From assembly GCF_030269365.1 (NCBI RefSeq), contig NZ_BSTF01000005.1:434001-498000 (forward strand): DNA of 64,000 nt, given 5' to 3'. The translations under genes were made by a program, and so were the position numbers. This DNA is from Lentzea sp. NBRC 102530. Its GTDB lineage: Bacteria; Actinomycetota; Actinomycetes; Mycobacteriales; Pseudonocardiaceae. The notes beneath the pieces are model-generated. The model was not told the DNA's origin. It saw nothing but the letters and a program-made list of their open reading frames with translations, and did not search any database. Positions 43,362-51,747 of this stretch are shown here, piece after piece. Within the stretch, counting starts at the first letter, position 1, and every line of letters begins with the position of its first letter.

Positions 43362-43895
43362 GTGCTGATCCGAGTGGCTGACTGGGAACGCATCCGCTCC
43401 GGCGAGATCACCCTGCAGTTCCGGCGCTGGAAACGGCCGACCGTGCGCGCGGGCGGGACGCTGCGGACGTCGCGGGGCGTCCTCGCGATCGACGCGGTGG
43501 ACGTCGTGACGAGGGTGACGCGGGCCGAGGCGGTGGCGGCCGGGTTCCCGACCGTCGTGGCACTGAAGTCCGCTGTGGACGGACGTGAGGGCGCGCTTTA
43601 CCGCATCCGCCTGCGTTTCGTGGGAGAAGATCCGCGGGTCGAACTGCGGTCGTCGTCCGATGTGGACGGAACAGTGCTGCCGGAGGACAAGCTCGCGTTG
43701 CTGCGGCTGATCGCCGCGAACCCCGGGGTGCGCGCCGCGGACCTGGCCGCTTCGATCGGCCGCGAGAAGCTGCCGTTCAAGGCGGACGTCCGCACTCTGA
43801 AGGCGAAGGGGCTCACCGAGTCCCTGGAGGTCGGGTACGCCTCTCCCCGCGAGGAGAGGCGTACCTGCGAACCCTGGACTAACCCTGGCCGGTGA
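43362..43895 (+). CDS. ASCH-like protein with C-terminal winged helix
   Basis: 177 residues. The N-terminus (MLIRVADWERIRSGEITLQFRRW, RPTVRAGGTLRTSRGVLAIDAVD) fits an ASCH/PUA-like RNA-binding fold; the C-terminal half (LALLRLIAANPGVRAADLAASIGREKL, KADVRTLKAKGLTESLEVG) is a winged helix. A 13-bp hairpin (43834-43846 with 43853-43865) lies inside the last 20 codons. GTG 43362. It ends 17 bp inside the convergent YezG-like gene. Confidence 0.7.
   Translation: MLIRVADWERIRSGEITLQFRRWKRPTVRAGGTLRTSRGVLAIDAVDVVTRVTRAEAVAAGFPTVVALKSAVDGREGALYRIRLRFVGEDPRVELRSSSDVDGTVLPEDKLALLRLIAANPGVRAADLAASIGREKLPFKADVRTLKAKGLTESLEVGYASPREERRTCEPWTNPGR
43834..43865. repeat. 13-bp inverted repeat in coding sequence
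   Basis: GGTACGCCTCTCC and its complement with a 6-base loop lie near the 3' end of the ASCH-like gene. No T tract follows, so termination is possible but unproven. Confidence 0.6.
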
Positions 43896-44778
43896 TGATC
43901 GAGACGGCCTTGTCCTGCGTCTGCTCGTTGACCTCGGCGACCTGGAAGTTGCGCGACACGGCGTGCGCCACCAGCTCGGGCTCCGGCGGCAGGCCGTACT
44001 TGCGCAGGTAGTGCGGCACCGCGCCGGCCCAGATCCAGGTGCCGTCGGTGCGGAAGTTGAGCGGCACGTCCTGCTCACCGGTCTGCGAGAACTCGTCGGT
44101 GTCGTAGCTGCGCGCGGCCAGCACGACCGGCGCCGACTCGAGGTAGTTCAGCAGGCCGTCGACGAGCTGCGGGTCGACCGGCTGGCGGTTCACCACGATG
44201 CGGCCGTCGTCGTTCTTGCCGTCGTACACACGAGCAGTGCGCAGCTCGTCCGAAGCACCCTGCTGGGCCGCAGCGGGCGGCACCTGGAACTCCTGCTGCG
44301 GGGGCTGCGGCTGCTGCTGGGGTTCCGGCTCGGGCAGCGGCGGCAGACCCACGCGCTGGCGCCACCAGTCCGGGATCATCCGGTCGGGCCGCGGGAACGT
44401 CTGCAGCTCGTCGCGGAACCCGATGGGCGGCGGAGCGTTGCGCCAGCGCGGCTCGTCCTCGGCGTTGAAGTCCACCGTGAACGCCGCGGGCGCCTCGATC
44501 TCGTAGGTCGCGCTCAGCCACGTGCCACGCTCGGGGTGGTACATGCCCCCGCGCAGGTGGCCGAACATCTGCACGACGTCCATCGGCGGCCGCACCGGGC
44601 GCAGCTGGCCGTCGGGCCCGGCGAACGCCAGGTCGACCTCGATGTGCCGCCCCGCCGCGCGGTACTCGGCCCGGATGCGCTGCCAGCCCTGCGGTACGGC
44701 CGGCAGCATGGCACGGCCGATCTGCCGCACGAGCTGCTGCTGGTCCTGTTCGCTCAGCGGTGTCGCCGGCTGGCTCAT
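43879..44778 (-). CDS. YezG-like immunity protein with second domain
   Basis: 299 residues. The N-terminal domain (QIGRAMLPAVPQGWQRIRAEY, YHPERGTWLSATYEIEAPAA, FTVDFNAEDEPRW) resembles the YezG/DUF600 immunity fold that neutralises nuclease or deaminase toxins. A proline/glutamine linker leads a C-terminal domain (VPLNFRTDGTWIWAGAVPHYLRKYGLPPEP) common in actinobacterial immunity proteins. It follows an EspC-like secretion protein and a YbaB protein, the usual toxin-immunity arrangement, but no toxin gene is seen between them. GAGG precedes ATG 44778. Confidence 0.7.
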   Translation of the reverse strand: MSQPATPLSEQDQQQLVRQIGRAMLPAVPQGWQRIRAEYRAAGRHIEVDLAFAGPDGQLRPVRPPMDVVQMFGHLRGGMYHPERGTWLSATYEIEAPAAFTVDFNAEDEPRWRNAPPPIGFRDELQTFPRPDRMIPDWWRQRVGLPPLPEPEPQQQPQPPQQEFQVPPAAAQQGASDELRTARVYDGKNDDGRIVVNRQPVDPQLVDGLLNYLESAPVVLAARSYDTDEFSQTGEQDVPLNFRTDGTWIWAGAVPHYLRKYGLPPEPELVAHAVSRNFQVAEVNEQTQDKAVSIITGQG

Positions 44779-44921
44779 GTGGTCCTCGCCCCTCTCCCCG
44801 TGAAAGCCCGCTGATCTTATCGGGCTACCGCGACGGGCGCGGGCCGGTCGTCCGTCCCGCGCCGTTCACACAACTCTGAGTGGGTGGTTCCCCGTCGTGG
44901 AGGGCGCGAACGAGGGACGCG

Positions 44922-45224
44922 TCACGCCCCGCCCTTGAGGGCGCGGGTGATCTGGTCCTCGACCTCCTGGTAGTGCTTGGCGGTGTCGGTGACCTTCTTC
45001 GCGGTCGCGTCCATGGCCTCCGCGGCACCCTTCAGCGCGTCGAGACCCCACTGCTCCACGGGGTCGAGCAGCATCCGGAACGGCTGGCAGATGATGCCGT
45101 ACGCGTCCGTCGGCATCGACACGGTGTTGGCCGCGTCGACCGCGCCCTGCAGCCGGCCCTGCAAGCCCTCCAACGCTTTCGCGTGCGCTTCCAGGACGTC
45201 GGACGTGACGTTGAAACCGGTCAT
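44922..45224 (-). CDS. EspC-like type VII secretion protein
   Basis: 100 residues, two amphipathic helices with the central DAYGIICQPFRMLLDPVEQWG turn, as in EspC (PF10824) proteins secreted by ESX systems with a partner substrate. GAGGGGG precedes ATG 45224. It is downstream of the YbaB gene by 28 bp and upstream of the immunity-like gene. Confidence 0.85.
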   Translation of the reverse strand: MTGFNVTSDVLEAHAKALEGLQGRLQGAVDAANTVSMPTDAYGIICQPFRMLLDPVEQWGLDALKGAAEAMDATAKKVTDTAKHYQEVEDQITRALKGGA

Positions 45225-45252
45225 GGAGAACCCCCCTCAGGGTCGGGACGGA

Positions 45253-45813
45253 TCAGGTGAGGACGGACTCGCCGCCGAAGTCGTCGTCATCGTCCCTCGG
45301 CGGGCGACGGCGCTGGGGAGGCGGTGGCGCCTGGCGGGACGGAGGAGGCGGTGGTGCCTGGCGGGACGGGGGCGGCGGTGCGTCGTCCTCGACCCGGAAG
45401 TTCATCTCGTTGCGGTCGTACGGCGTGCGCGCCGGCTCTTCCGCGGGAGGGGCCGGGAAGTTCTTCTTGGCCTCGTTGAACAGCACGTTGGCCGTCTCGT
45501 CCTGCGTGCCGATGGTCTCGGCCATGGCCGACTGCAGCAGTTCGGGGATGCGGGACTGGGCGCGCTGCAACAGCTTCATGATCTCGCCGCTGACCTCGGC
45601 CATGCGCTTGCTCGAGGCGGACTCGTTGATCACGAGGTTCTGCAGGATGCCGTTGGACCCGACCAGGATCTCGATGGAACCGTCCTGGGAGCGCTCGGAG
45701 ATCGTCATCCCCTGCACGCGCGTCGCCATCTCCTGGTAGCGCGCGGCGCGTTCCTGGATGCTCTGGTTCCAGTTCGCGAGCATCTGCTCGGATCCGGCGA
45801 TGTCCTCGGGCAC
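45253..45813 (-). CDS. YbaB/EbfC-family protein
   Basis: 186 residues: an N-terminal YbaB-like coiled coil with SIEILVGSNGILQNLVINESASS (the family's beta-strand), then a proline-rich acidic tail. In actinobacteria such proteins sit with EspC and polymorphic toxins. GTG 45813 is chosen because GGAGGGAAG lies 8 bases upstream; GTG 45831 is possible. Confidence 0.85.
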   Translation of the reverse strand: MPEDIAGSEQMLANWNQSIQERAARYQEMATRVQGMTISERSQDGSIEILVGSNGILQNLVINESASSKRMAEVSGEIMKLLQRAQSRIPELLQSAMAETIGTQDETANVLFNEAKKNFPAPPAEEPARTPYDRNEMNFRVEDDAPPPPSRQAPPPPPSRQAPPPPQRRRPPRDDDDDFGGESVLT

Positions 45814-45909
45814 CGGGTACTTCCCTCCCACAACGGCAGCGGACTCAAAGGATGACGCAGCCGGGCTCGCTCCCGTTCCGCCACGGGGTCAAATCGGCCG
45901 GAAAGACCA

Positions 45910-45945
45910 ACGACGCCCCACCCGATCGGACCAGTGGGGCGTCGT
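45910..45945. terminator. Terminator hairpin after FKBP
   Basis: 12-bp stem (45910-45921 with 45934-45945) with a 12-base loop, 13 bases beyond the FKBP stop; the interval 45846-45909 holds no gene. Confidence 0.75.
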
Positions 45946-45957
45946 CGAGTTCAAGAC

Positions 45958-46332
45958 TCAGTTCACGCCCAGCAGGTCGACGACGAAGATCAGCGTCTCG
46001 TTGGGCTTGATCACGCCACCGGCGCCGCGCGCGCCGTAGCCCAGGTGCGGCGGGATGACCAGCTTGCGGCGGCCACCGACCTTCATGCCCTGGACGCCCT
46101 GGTCCCAGCCCTGGATGACGCGGCCGCCACCGAGCGGGAACTGGAACGCCTCGCCGCGGTCCCAGGACGCGTCGAACTGCTCACCGGTCGAGTGCGACAC
46201 ACCGACGTAATGCACGGACACGAACTGACCGGCCGTGGCCTCCGCGCCCTCGCCGACGGTGATGTCCTCGATCAGCAGTTCGGCGGGCGCCGGGCCGTCG
46301 TGCGGGTCGACCTCAGGCTTCGTGGGGGCCAT
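45958..46332 (-). CDS. FKBP-type peptidyl-prolyl isomerase
   Basis: 124-residue FKBP domain: GQFVSVHYVGVSHSTGEQFDASWDRG, FPLGGGRVIQGWDQGVQGMKVGGRRKLVIPPHLGYGARG and a C-terminal LIFVVDLLGVN. It catalyses cis-trans prolyl isomerisation in the cytoplasm. AGGAAG precedes ATG 46332. Followed by a terminator. Confidence 0.95.
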   Translation of the reverse strand: MAPTKPEVDPHDGPAPAELLIEDITVGEGAEATAGQFVSVHYVGVSHSTGEQFDASWDRGEAFQFPLGGGRVIQGWDQGVQGMKVGGRRKLVIPPHLGYGARGAGGVIKPNETLIFVVDLLGVN

Positions 46333-46502
46333 CACAACTTCCTCTCGGAACGGGGTTGTTCGCGCTCGATCCAATCACGCGGACACGGGCGCGGCTGAAC
46401 GGCCTACGCGGACCAGCCCTACCCACCCCACTGGAACTCATGTCTTTCTTTAACGACCAACGGCCCTGCAGCCGTCGGTCACAACAGAAGAAGGAGACGA
46501 TC

Positions 46503-47309
46503 ATGGCGGCAACCCTGCACCGCCTCCGGTCACTGCTCGGCGCGGCACTGGCGGCGGCAACGCTGTCCATGGCCTGCGTCAGCGTGGCCGAAGCAGCTCC
46601 GGTCCCCACCGCCGACGGCGAGTTCGGCACCCAGATCGTCGGTGGCACGCGCGCGAGCACGTCCACCTACCCCTGGGTCGTCTACCTGGCCACGAGCAGC
46701 GGTTTCCAGTACTGCGGCGGCACTCTCGTCGCACCGAACAAGGTCGTCACCGCGGCGCACTGCACCGTCGGCGACGCGGCGTCCGCCGTGCGGGTCGTGG
46801 CGGGCCGCGACGACAAGAACTCCACCGCGGGCACGGTCGCGCGCGTCACGCGGATCTGGATCCACCCGAGCTACCGCGACGTGACCCGCGGCTACGACGT
46901 CTCGGTGCTCACGCTCGACCGCAACCTCTCGCAGACCCCGATCCCGTTCGCCACGTCGGCGGACAGCGCGCTCTACGCCGCGGGCACCAGTTCGACGATC
47001 CTCGGCTGGGGCACCACGTCGTCCGGTGGCTCGGCGTCGCGCTACCTGTTGCGCGCCACCGTTCCGCTGACGAGCAACACCAGCTGCTCCAGTTCGTACG
47101 GCAGCGACTTCAACGCCACGCACATGGTGTGCGCCGGGTACGCCCAGGGCGGCACCGACACCTGCCAGGGCGACTCGGGTGGCCCGCTGGTGGCCGGCGG
47201 CAAGCTGATCGGCATCACGTCGTGGGGCGAGGGCTGCGCGGCGGCCGGGTACCCCGGTGTGTACGCGCGCGTCTCCGCCTACGCGGCGCAGATCCAGGCG
47301 CAGCTGTAG
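46503..47309 (+). CDS. Trypsin-like serine protease (S1), secreted
   Basis: 268 residues with signal peptide (about 1-32), propeptide and mature start IVGG (45-48). Catalytic triad His86 (AAHC), Asp132 (YDVSVLTL) and Ser225 (TCQGDSGGPL); Asp219 at the S1 pocket predicts cleavage after Lys/Arg. Six cysteines support disulfides. Ribosome binding site AAGAAGGAGA before ATG 46503; a divergent promoter region separates it from the FKBP gene. Confidence 0.95.
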   Translation: MAATLHRLRSLLGAALAAATLSMACVSVAEAAPVPTADGEFGTQIVGGTRASTSTYPWVVYLATSSGFQYCGGTLVAPNKVVTAAHCTVGDAASAVRVVAGRDDKNSTAGTVARVTRIWIHPSYRDVTRGYDVSVLTLDRNLSQTPIPFATSADSALYAAGTSSTILGWGTTSSGGSASRYLLRATVPLTSNTSCSSSYGSDFNATHMVCAGYAQGGTDTCQGDSGGPLVAGGKLIGITSWGEGCAAAGYPGVYARVSAYAAQIQAQL

Positions 47310-47314
47310 GAAAT

Positions 47315-47348
47315 CGGGCCGGAAAGGGCGGCAACCCTTTCCGGCCCG
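47315..47348. terminator. Terminator after trypsin gene
   Basis: 14-bp stem (47315-47328 with 47335-47348) with loop CGGCAA, 6 bases past the protease stop. Confidence 0.9.
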
Positions 47349-47365
47349 GCTTACGTCCTCTGGAC

Positions 47366-49312
47366 ATGAACGGCAAGAAGCTGTTGGCCGGTGCCGCCGT
47401 GCTGGCCGTCGCCGGGGTGAGTGTGAGCTCCGCGGTGCGCGACGACACCCTCGCGCCACCACCGATCGTGGACCACGGGCCCGTGCGTCTCGTCGCGTTC
47501 GACTCGTGCGACAACGCATTGACCGAACTTCGCCGCGCCATGTCGCCGTACGTCAGCGCGTACGGCCTCGGCGGACGGCCGCAGATCTTCACCATGGGCG
47601 ACGCGACGACCAACTCCGCGGGCAACGCGGAGAAGGCGATGCCGTCCACCCCTCCCGCGCAACAGCAGGAGCACTCGACCACGAACGTCCACGAGCAGGG
47701 CGTCGACGAGCCGGACATCGTGAAGACGGACGGGAAACGCGTCGTCTCGATCGCCGACGGCAAGCTGCGCATCATCGACGTCGCCACCAGGGCCGTCACG
47801 GGCGTGGTCGACCTCGGTGACCGGTACGCGAGCCAGCTGCTGGTGCAGGGCGACCGCGCGCTGGTCGTCGCCAACAGCCCCATGAGGATCGAGAAGCCCG
47901 CACTGCCACCGGACATGCCCTCGTTCGCGCCGGAGTCCGGCACCGAGCTGATCCTCGTGGACCTCAAGGCGCTCAAGGAGATCAGCAGCCTCAAGACCGA
48001 CGGCTACTACCTCGACGCCCGCCAGGTCGGCGGCACCGCGCGGGTCGTCGTCCGCTCGCAGCCGCGCCTGCCGTGGGTCTACCCGAACGAGACGACGAAC
48101 GAAGCGGGATCGTTGCGCCGCAACAGGGAGATCCTGCAGAGCGAACCCATCCAGGCGTGGCTGCCGCGCTACGAGCTGAACGAGAACGGCGCCAGGTCGA
48201 GCGGAACGCTGGTCGACTGCGCGAACGTCAGCCGCCCCGCGGCACCGAGCGCGACGTCGATGCTGACCGTGCTGACGTTCGACCTGTCCGGCAAGCTCGG
48301 CACCGGCCAGCCCGTGTCGATCATCGCCGACGGCGACACGGTGTACGGCACGGACCGCAGCCTCTACGTCGCCGACGACCACCGCTTGCTGCCCGAACTC
48401 CCTTCCCGGCCACCGGTCCAGCGCCCGATCACGACGGCGATCCACCAGTTCGACATCAGCCGGCCCGGGCCGCCCGAGCACGTGGCGTCCGGGGACGTGA
48501 GCGGCACGCTGCTCAACCAGTACTCGCTCTCGGAGCACGACGGGGTGTTGCGGGTCGCCACCACCACGGGCACGGAAACGCGGTGCTGCTGGCGGGTGCC
48601 GACGGACCAGGCGAACACGCCGGCGCCCCCGCCGTCGGAGAGCTTCGTGACGACCCTGCGCCGCGACGGCAACCAGCTCGCGAAGGTCGGCCAGGTCGGC
48701 GGTCTGGGCAAGGGCGAGCGGATCTACAGCGTCCGGTTCATCGGCAAGATGGGCTACGTCGTCACGTTCCGCCAGACGGACCCGCTCTACACACTGGACC
48801 TCAGCGATCCCAGGCAGCCCAGGGTCACGGGAGAGCTGAAGATCACCGGCTTCTCCGCGTACCTGCACCCGGCGGGCGACGGGAGGCTGATCGGCGTCGG
48901 CCAGGAGGCGAACGACCAGGGCCGCACGCTCGGCACCCAGGTGTCGCTGTTCGACGTGCGCAATCCCGCGGCACCGCAACGGCTTGCGCAGTACCACCTG
49001 CCGGACAGCAACTCCGAGGCCCAGTTCGACCCGCACGCGTTCCTGTTCTGGCCGCAGGACGGCACGCTGGTGATCCCCGTGACGGCCTACAAGACCTACC
49101 AGGAGATCTCGTCGGTCGTGCTGCGCGTCGACGGTGACCAGCTGCGCGACGGCGGCAAGATCGTCGAGCCGCAGACCGGCACCAACTACGGCGGCGGTCA
49201 GCGGCGCACGATCGTCATCGGCGACCAGCTGTGGTCGATCTCGGCGTCCGGCGTGCAGGTCAACGCCCGCAACGGCCTGACGCAGCAGGCCTGGCTGCCG
49301 TTCACGCGATAG
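47366..49312 (+). CDS. Secreted beta-propeller protein (PF09826-like)
   Basis: 648 residues with a signal peptide (about 1-25) and the marker TTNVHEQGVDEPDIVKTDGKRV followed by WD-like blades (DLSDPRQPRVTGELKITGFSA). The family is of unknown, often metal- or substrate-binding, function. Start chosen at ATG 47366 for the signal peptide. Convergent overlap of 11 bp with the CysZ-like gene. Confidence 0.85.
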   Translation: MNGKKLLAGAAVLAVAGVSVSSAVRDDTLAPPPIVDHGPVRLVAFDSCDNALTELRRAMSPYVSAYGLGGRPQIFTMGDATTNSAGNAEKAMPSTPPAQQQEHSTTNVHEQGVDEPDIVKTDGKRVVSIADGKLRIIDVATRAVTGVVDLGDRYASQLLVQGDRALVVANSPMRIEKPALPPDMPSFAPESGTELILVDLKALKEISSLKTDGYYLDARQVGGTARVVVRSQPRLPWVYPNETTNEAGSLRRNREILQSEPIQAWLPRYELNENGARSSGTLVDCANVSRPAAPSATSMLTVLTFDLSGKLGTGQPVSIIADGDTVYGTDRSLYVADDHRLLPELPSRPPVQRPITTAIHQFDISRPGPPEHVASGDVSGTLLNQYSLSEHDGVLRVATTTGTETRCCWRVPTDQANTPAPPPSESFVTTLRRDGNQLAKVGQVGGLGKGERIYSVRFIGKMGYVVTFRQTDPLYTLDLSDPRQPRVTGELKITGFSAYLHPAGDGRLIGVGQEANDQGRTLGTQVSLFDVRNPAAPQRLAQYHLPDSNSEAQFDPHAFLFWPQDGTLVIPVTAYKTYQEISSVVLRVDGDQLRDGGKIVEPQTGTNYGGGQRRTIVIGDQLWSISASGVQVNARNGLTQQAWLPFTR

Positions 49313-50060
49313 GAGCGCGGTCTCCGTTGAGCAGGCGGTGCGCGAGCACCGTGCCGCCTGCCATCGCGGCCGGGATGACGATCAGCGCGGCCAGCGGGAT
49401 CAGGCACAGCAGGTAGGTCGGCACCGCGAGGCCGAGCACCAGGCCGCGGCGCGTCTTGAGGATCTGCCTGCGCTGCTTGAACGACCGGCCGCGGCGGGTG
49501 AACGGGATGCCGGTGAGCTCGATGCCGAGCAGGTAGCCGTTGATGCACACGGCGAGCACCGGCACGACCGTCTGGCCGATGACCGGGATGAAGCCGCAGA
49601 AGAACAACGGGATCGCGAACGCGATCGAGGTCGCGACGAGCAGGAGCGTGCTGCGCAGCCCGACCACGAACCCGCGCCACCAGCCGATCTGCTCCGCGTC
49701 CGGCACGCCGCCCAGTTCGTCCTCGACCTCTTCCGCGATGTACTCGTAGAACGGGCCGCCGATCATCAGCGTGATCGCGGTGAACAGCAGCACGCTCAGC
49801 CCGAGGACCGCGGCGACCACCGAAATTCCGACGGCGACCTCGACGACGGACTTCCAGGTGTCGCTCCAGGAGTCCGCGAACCCGGTCAGCCAGCCGGCCA
49901 CCGAGTCGATGTTGGTGAGCAGCACCGCCCATCCGGTGATCATGAGAACAGCCGTGATGACGGCGGGCAACGCACCCATGAGCACGCGCTTGGGGGAGCT
50001 GAAAACCAGGCTGAACCCGCGCAGCAGAAGACCGACACCAGCACCGAAGTCCTTGATCAC
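49302..50060 (-). CDS. CysZ/EI24-like membrane protein
   Basis: 252 residues with about six transmembrane segments and the EI24 motif GIELTGIPFTRRGRSFKQRRQILKTRRGLVLG, related to the sulfate permease CysZ and eukaryotic EI24. GTG 50060 (VIKDFGAGVGLLLRGFSLVF) is the conserved start; TATCCT 6 bases upstream suggests a leaderless message. Confidence 0.85.
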   Translation of the reverse strand: MIKDFGAGVGLLLRGFSLVFSSPKRVLMGALPAVITAVLMITGWAVLLTNIDSVAGWLTGFADSWSDTWKSVVEVAVGISVVAAVLGLSVLLFTAITLMIGGPFYEYIAEEVEDELGGVPDAEQIGWWRGFVVGLRSTLLLVATSIAFAIPLFFCGFIPVIGQTVVPVLAVCINGYLLGIELTGIPFTRRGRSFKQRRQILKTRRGLVLGLAVPTYLLCLIPLAALIVIPAAMAGGTVLAHRLLNGDRAPIA

Positions 50061-50158
50061 GGCCGCAGGATAGTCGGTTTCGTCCCGTGTTGAGACGAGG
50101 TGGAGCGAATTCGCGAGGAGCGTCATGATGGCGGACCGAGCCGCAGGAGGCGTCGAGG

Positions 50159-51409
50159 GTGAGCGATCCGGCTGAGAACGCTGTCGTCCCGGACGGACCG
50201 CTGCCCACGTTGCCGCCGTCCACCTGGGAGTCGAAGGAGATCGGGGACGCGGTCGCGGGCGCGTCACCGGGCGCGGTCGTCGCGTTCGCGCGCAAGGCGC
50301 ACGGCCTGCGCCAGGACGAGCTGGGCACGCTCGCCGGGTTCTCCCAGTCCGCGATCTCCCGGCTGGAGTCCGGCAGCAACATCGCCTACGACCTGCGCGT
50401 GCTGCGGACGTTGCAACGCCTCCTCGGCATCCCCGCGCACCTGCTCGGGCTCACCGACCGCACGGTGCCGGTGCGCTCCGGTGACGTCGTGACCGGCCTG
50501 GAGGGCAAGGCGTTGATGGCGTTGTGCGCCTCCGCCGTCTTCAACTCCGACGACGACGCGGTCAGCCAGTTGCTCGTGCTGCGAAGGATCATCAACGACG
50601 CGCACAACTGGCGTGCGACCGGTGCGTTGATGCCTGCCGTTCGTGGCATGTACGGCGTCATCGACACGTTGCGCCGCAACGCGCGCGGGGACGTTCGTCG
50701 GCGATTGCTCGGCACGGGCGCGATGTACGCGGAGTTCTACGGCTGGCTCTACGAAGAGGTCGGCGACATGCACAGCGCCTGCACGTGGACGTCCCGCGCG
50801 TTGGAGCAGGGGCAGGCCGCGGACGACAGGGACGTCGTCGCGTACTGCTACGTGCGGCTGAGTCAGCTCGCCGAGGCCGACGGCGACGACGATCGCGTCA
50901 TCGGGCTGGCCCGTGCCGCACAACGAGAGACGGGCGTGAGGCCGGTCGTGCGCGCGATGGCGGTGCGACAGGAAGCACGCGGTCTTGCGCGCGCGGGCCT
51001 GCACGCCTCCATGACGCGCTTCGACCTCGCACGGTCGTTGGTGCAGGACGTCGAACGGCCGCGCACGGACGAGTACTCGATCGGCTACTGCTTCACCGAC
51101 CTGCACGTCGAGCTGCAACGGGCCGCGTCGATGGTCGACCTCGCGGACCACCGTCGCGCCATCGACGCGTACACGACGCTCATGCCGCGGTGGGGCAGCG
51201 TCTGCCAATGGGAACAGGGCGTGCACACGGCGACCCTCGCCTATGCGCACGCGGCCACCGGAGACGTGGAGCGGGCCGCCGAACTGGGGCTGGTGGCGCT
51301 GGACCTGGCCAGCCAGACGGGCTCGCAGCTCATCGTCACCGAACTGGCCAGGCTCGTCCCGTGGGCCGCCACACCGGCGATGGCCGAGCTGACCGCCCGG
51401 CTGCGTTAG
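50159..51409 (+). CDS. XRE-family regulator with TPR-like sensor domain
   Basis: 416 residues. An N-terminal helix-turn-helix (VVAFARKAHGLRQDELGTLAGFSQSAISRLESG, about 40-75) is followed by a long helical repeat domain with TPR-like spacing. Such proteins are common in actinomycetes as ligand- or peptide-responsive regulators. GTG 50159 has AGGAGG (50145-50150) 8 bases upstream. A 9-bp inverted repeat and a small cysteine protein follow. Confidence 0.87.
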   Translation: MSDPAENAVVPDGPLPTLPPSTWESKEIGDAVAGASPGAVVAFARKAHGLRQDELGTLAGFSQSAISRLESGSNIAYDLRVLRTLQRLLGIPAHLLGLTDRTVPVRSGDVVTGLEGKALMALCASAVFNSDDDAVSQLLVLRRIINDAHNWRATGALMPAVRGMYGVIDTLRRNARGDVRRRLLGTGAMYAEFYGWLYEEVGDMHSACTWTSRALEQGQAADDRDVVAYCYVRLSQLAEADGDDDRVIGLARAAQRETGVRPVVRAMAVRQEARGLARAGLHASMTRFDLARSLVQDVERPRTDEYSIGYCFTDLHVELQRAASMVDLADHRRAIDAYTTLMPRWGSVCQWEQGVHTATLAYAHAATGDVERAAELGLVALDLASQTGSQLIVTELARLVPWAATPAMAELTARLR

Positions 51410-51411
51410 GT

Positions 51412-51434
51412 CCGTATGCGAGTTCCGCATACGG
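51412..51434. repeat. Inverted repeat downstream of XRE gene
   Basis: CCGTATGCG-AGTTC-CGCATACGG, 9-bp arms, 3 bases past the XRE stop. It may be an operator for the next gene or part of a terminator; a second short stem (about 51456-51477) is nearby. Confidence 0.5.
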
Positions 51435-51498
51435 GACCCGCAATTCGCGTCGAGCCCTCCCCGTTCCCGCGGGGAGGCCGCACGATCCAACTGTGAGC

Positions 51499-51747
51499 AT
51501 GCCTGTGCTGCTGGTCCGCAAACGCGTGGGTGTCGTCGGAGAGACGCAACGCACGTGCCACCTCGTACCCGTACCCGTACCCGTACCCGTACCCGTACCC
51601 GAAGACGACACCTTGCTCGCGTTGACCGCCTACTGCGGTGAGCTCATCCAGGAGGGCGAGGCCGAACTGCTGGCCCAGCCCTCCGGCATGCCGTGCGTCG
51701 GCTGCCTGTTCCGCGTCCCCGTGCCGCGCGACGAGCGCCGGCCCTAG
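51499..51747 (+). CDS. Small Cys-pair protein with Val-Pro microsatellite
   Basis: About 82 residues: a short hydrophobic start, the repeat (VP)6 and a CxxC-type pair near the end (GMPCVGCLF). Similar small CxxC proteins occur beside XRE regulators in actinomycetes; function unknown. The start is ATG 51499 or GTG 51493. The C-terminus overlaps the convergent GNAT gene by 4 bp. Confidence 0.6.
   Translation: MPVLLVRKRVGVVGETQRTCHLVPVPVPVPVPVPEDDTLLALTAYCGELIQEGEAELLAQPSGMPCVGCLFRVPVPRDERRP
51565..51600 (+). repeat. GTACCC hexanucleotide microsatellite (6 copies)
   Basis: Six perfect tandem copies of GTACCC encode (Val-Pro)6. Length changes by whole units would stay in frame, so this is a candidate for slipped-strand variation. 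Confidence 0.95.

Noticed and set aside
51565-51600. CRISPR-like repeat
   Set aside because: Units are adjacent hexamers without spacers and encode Val-Pro, so it is a microsatellite.
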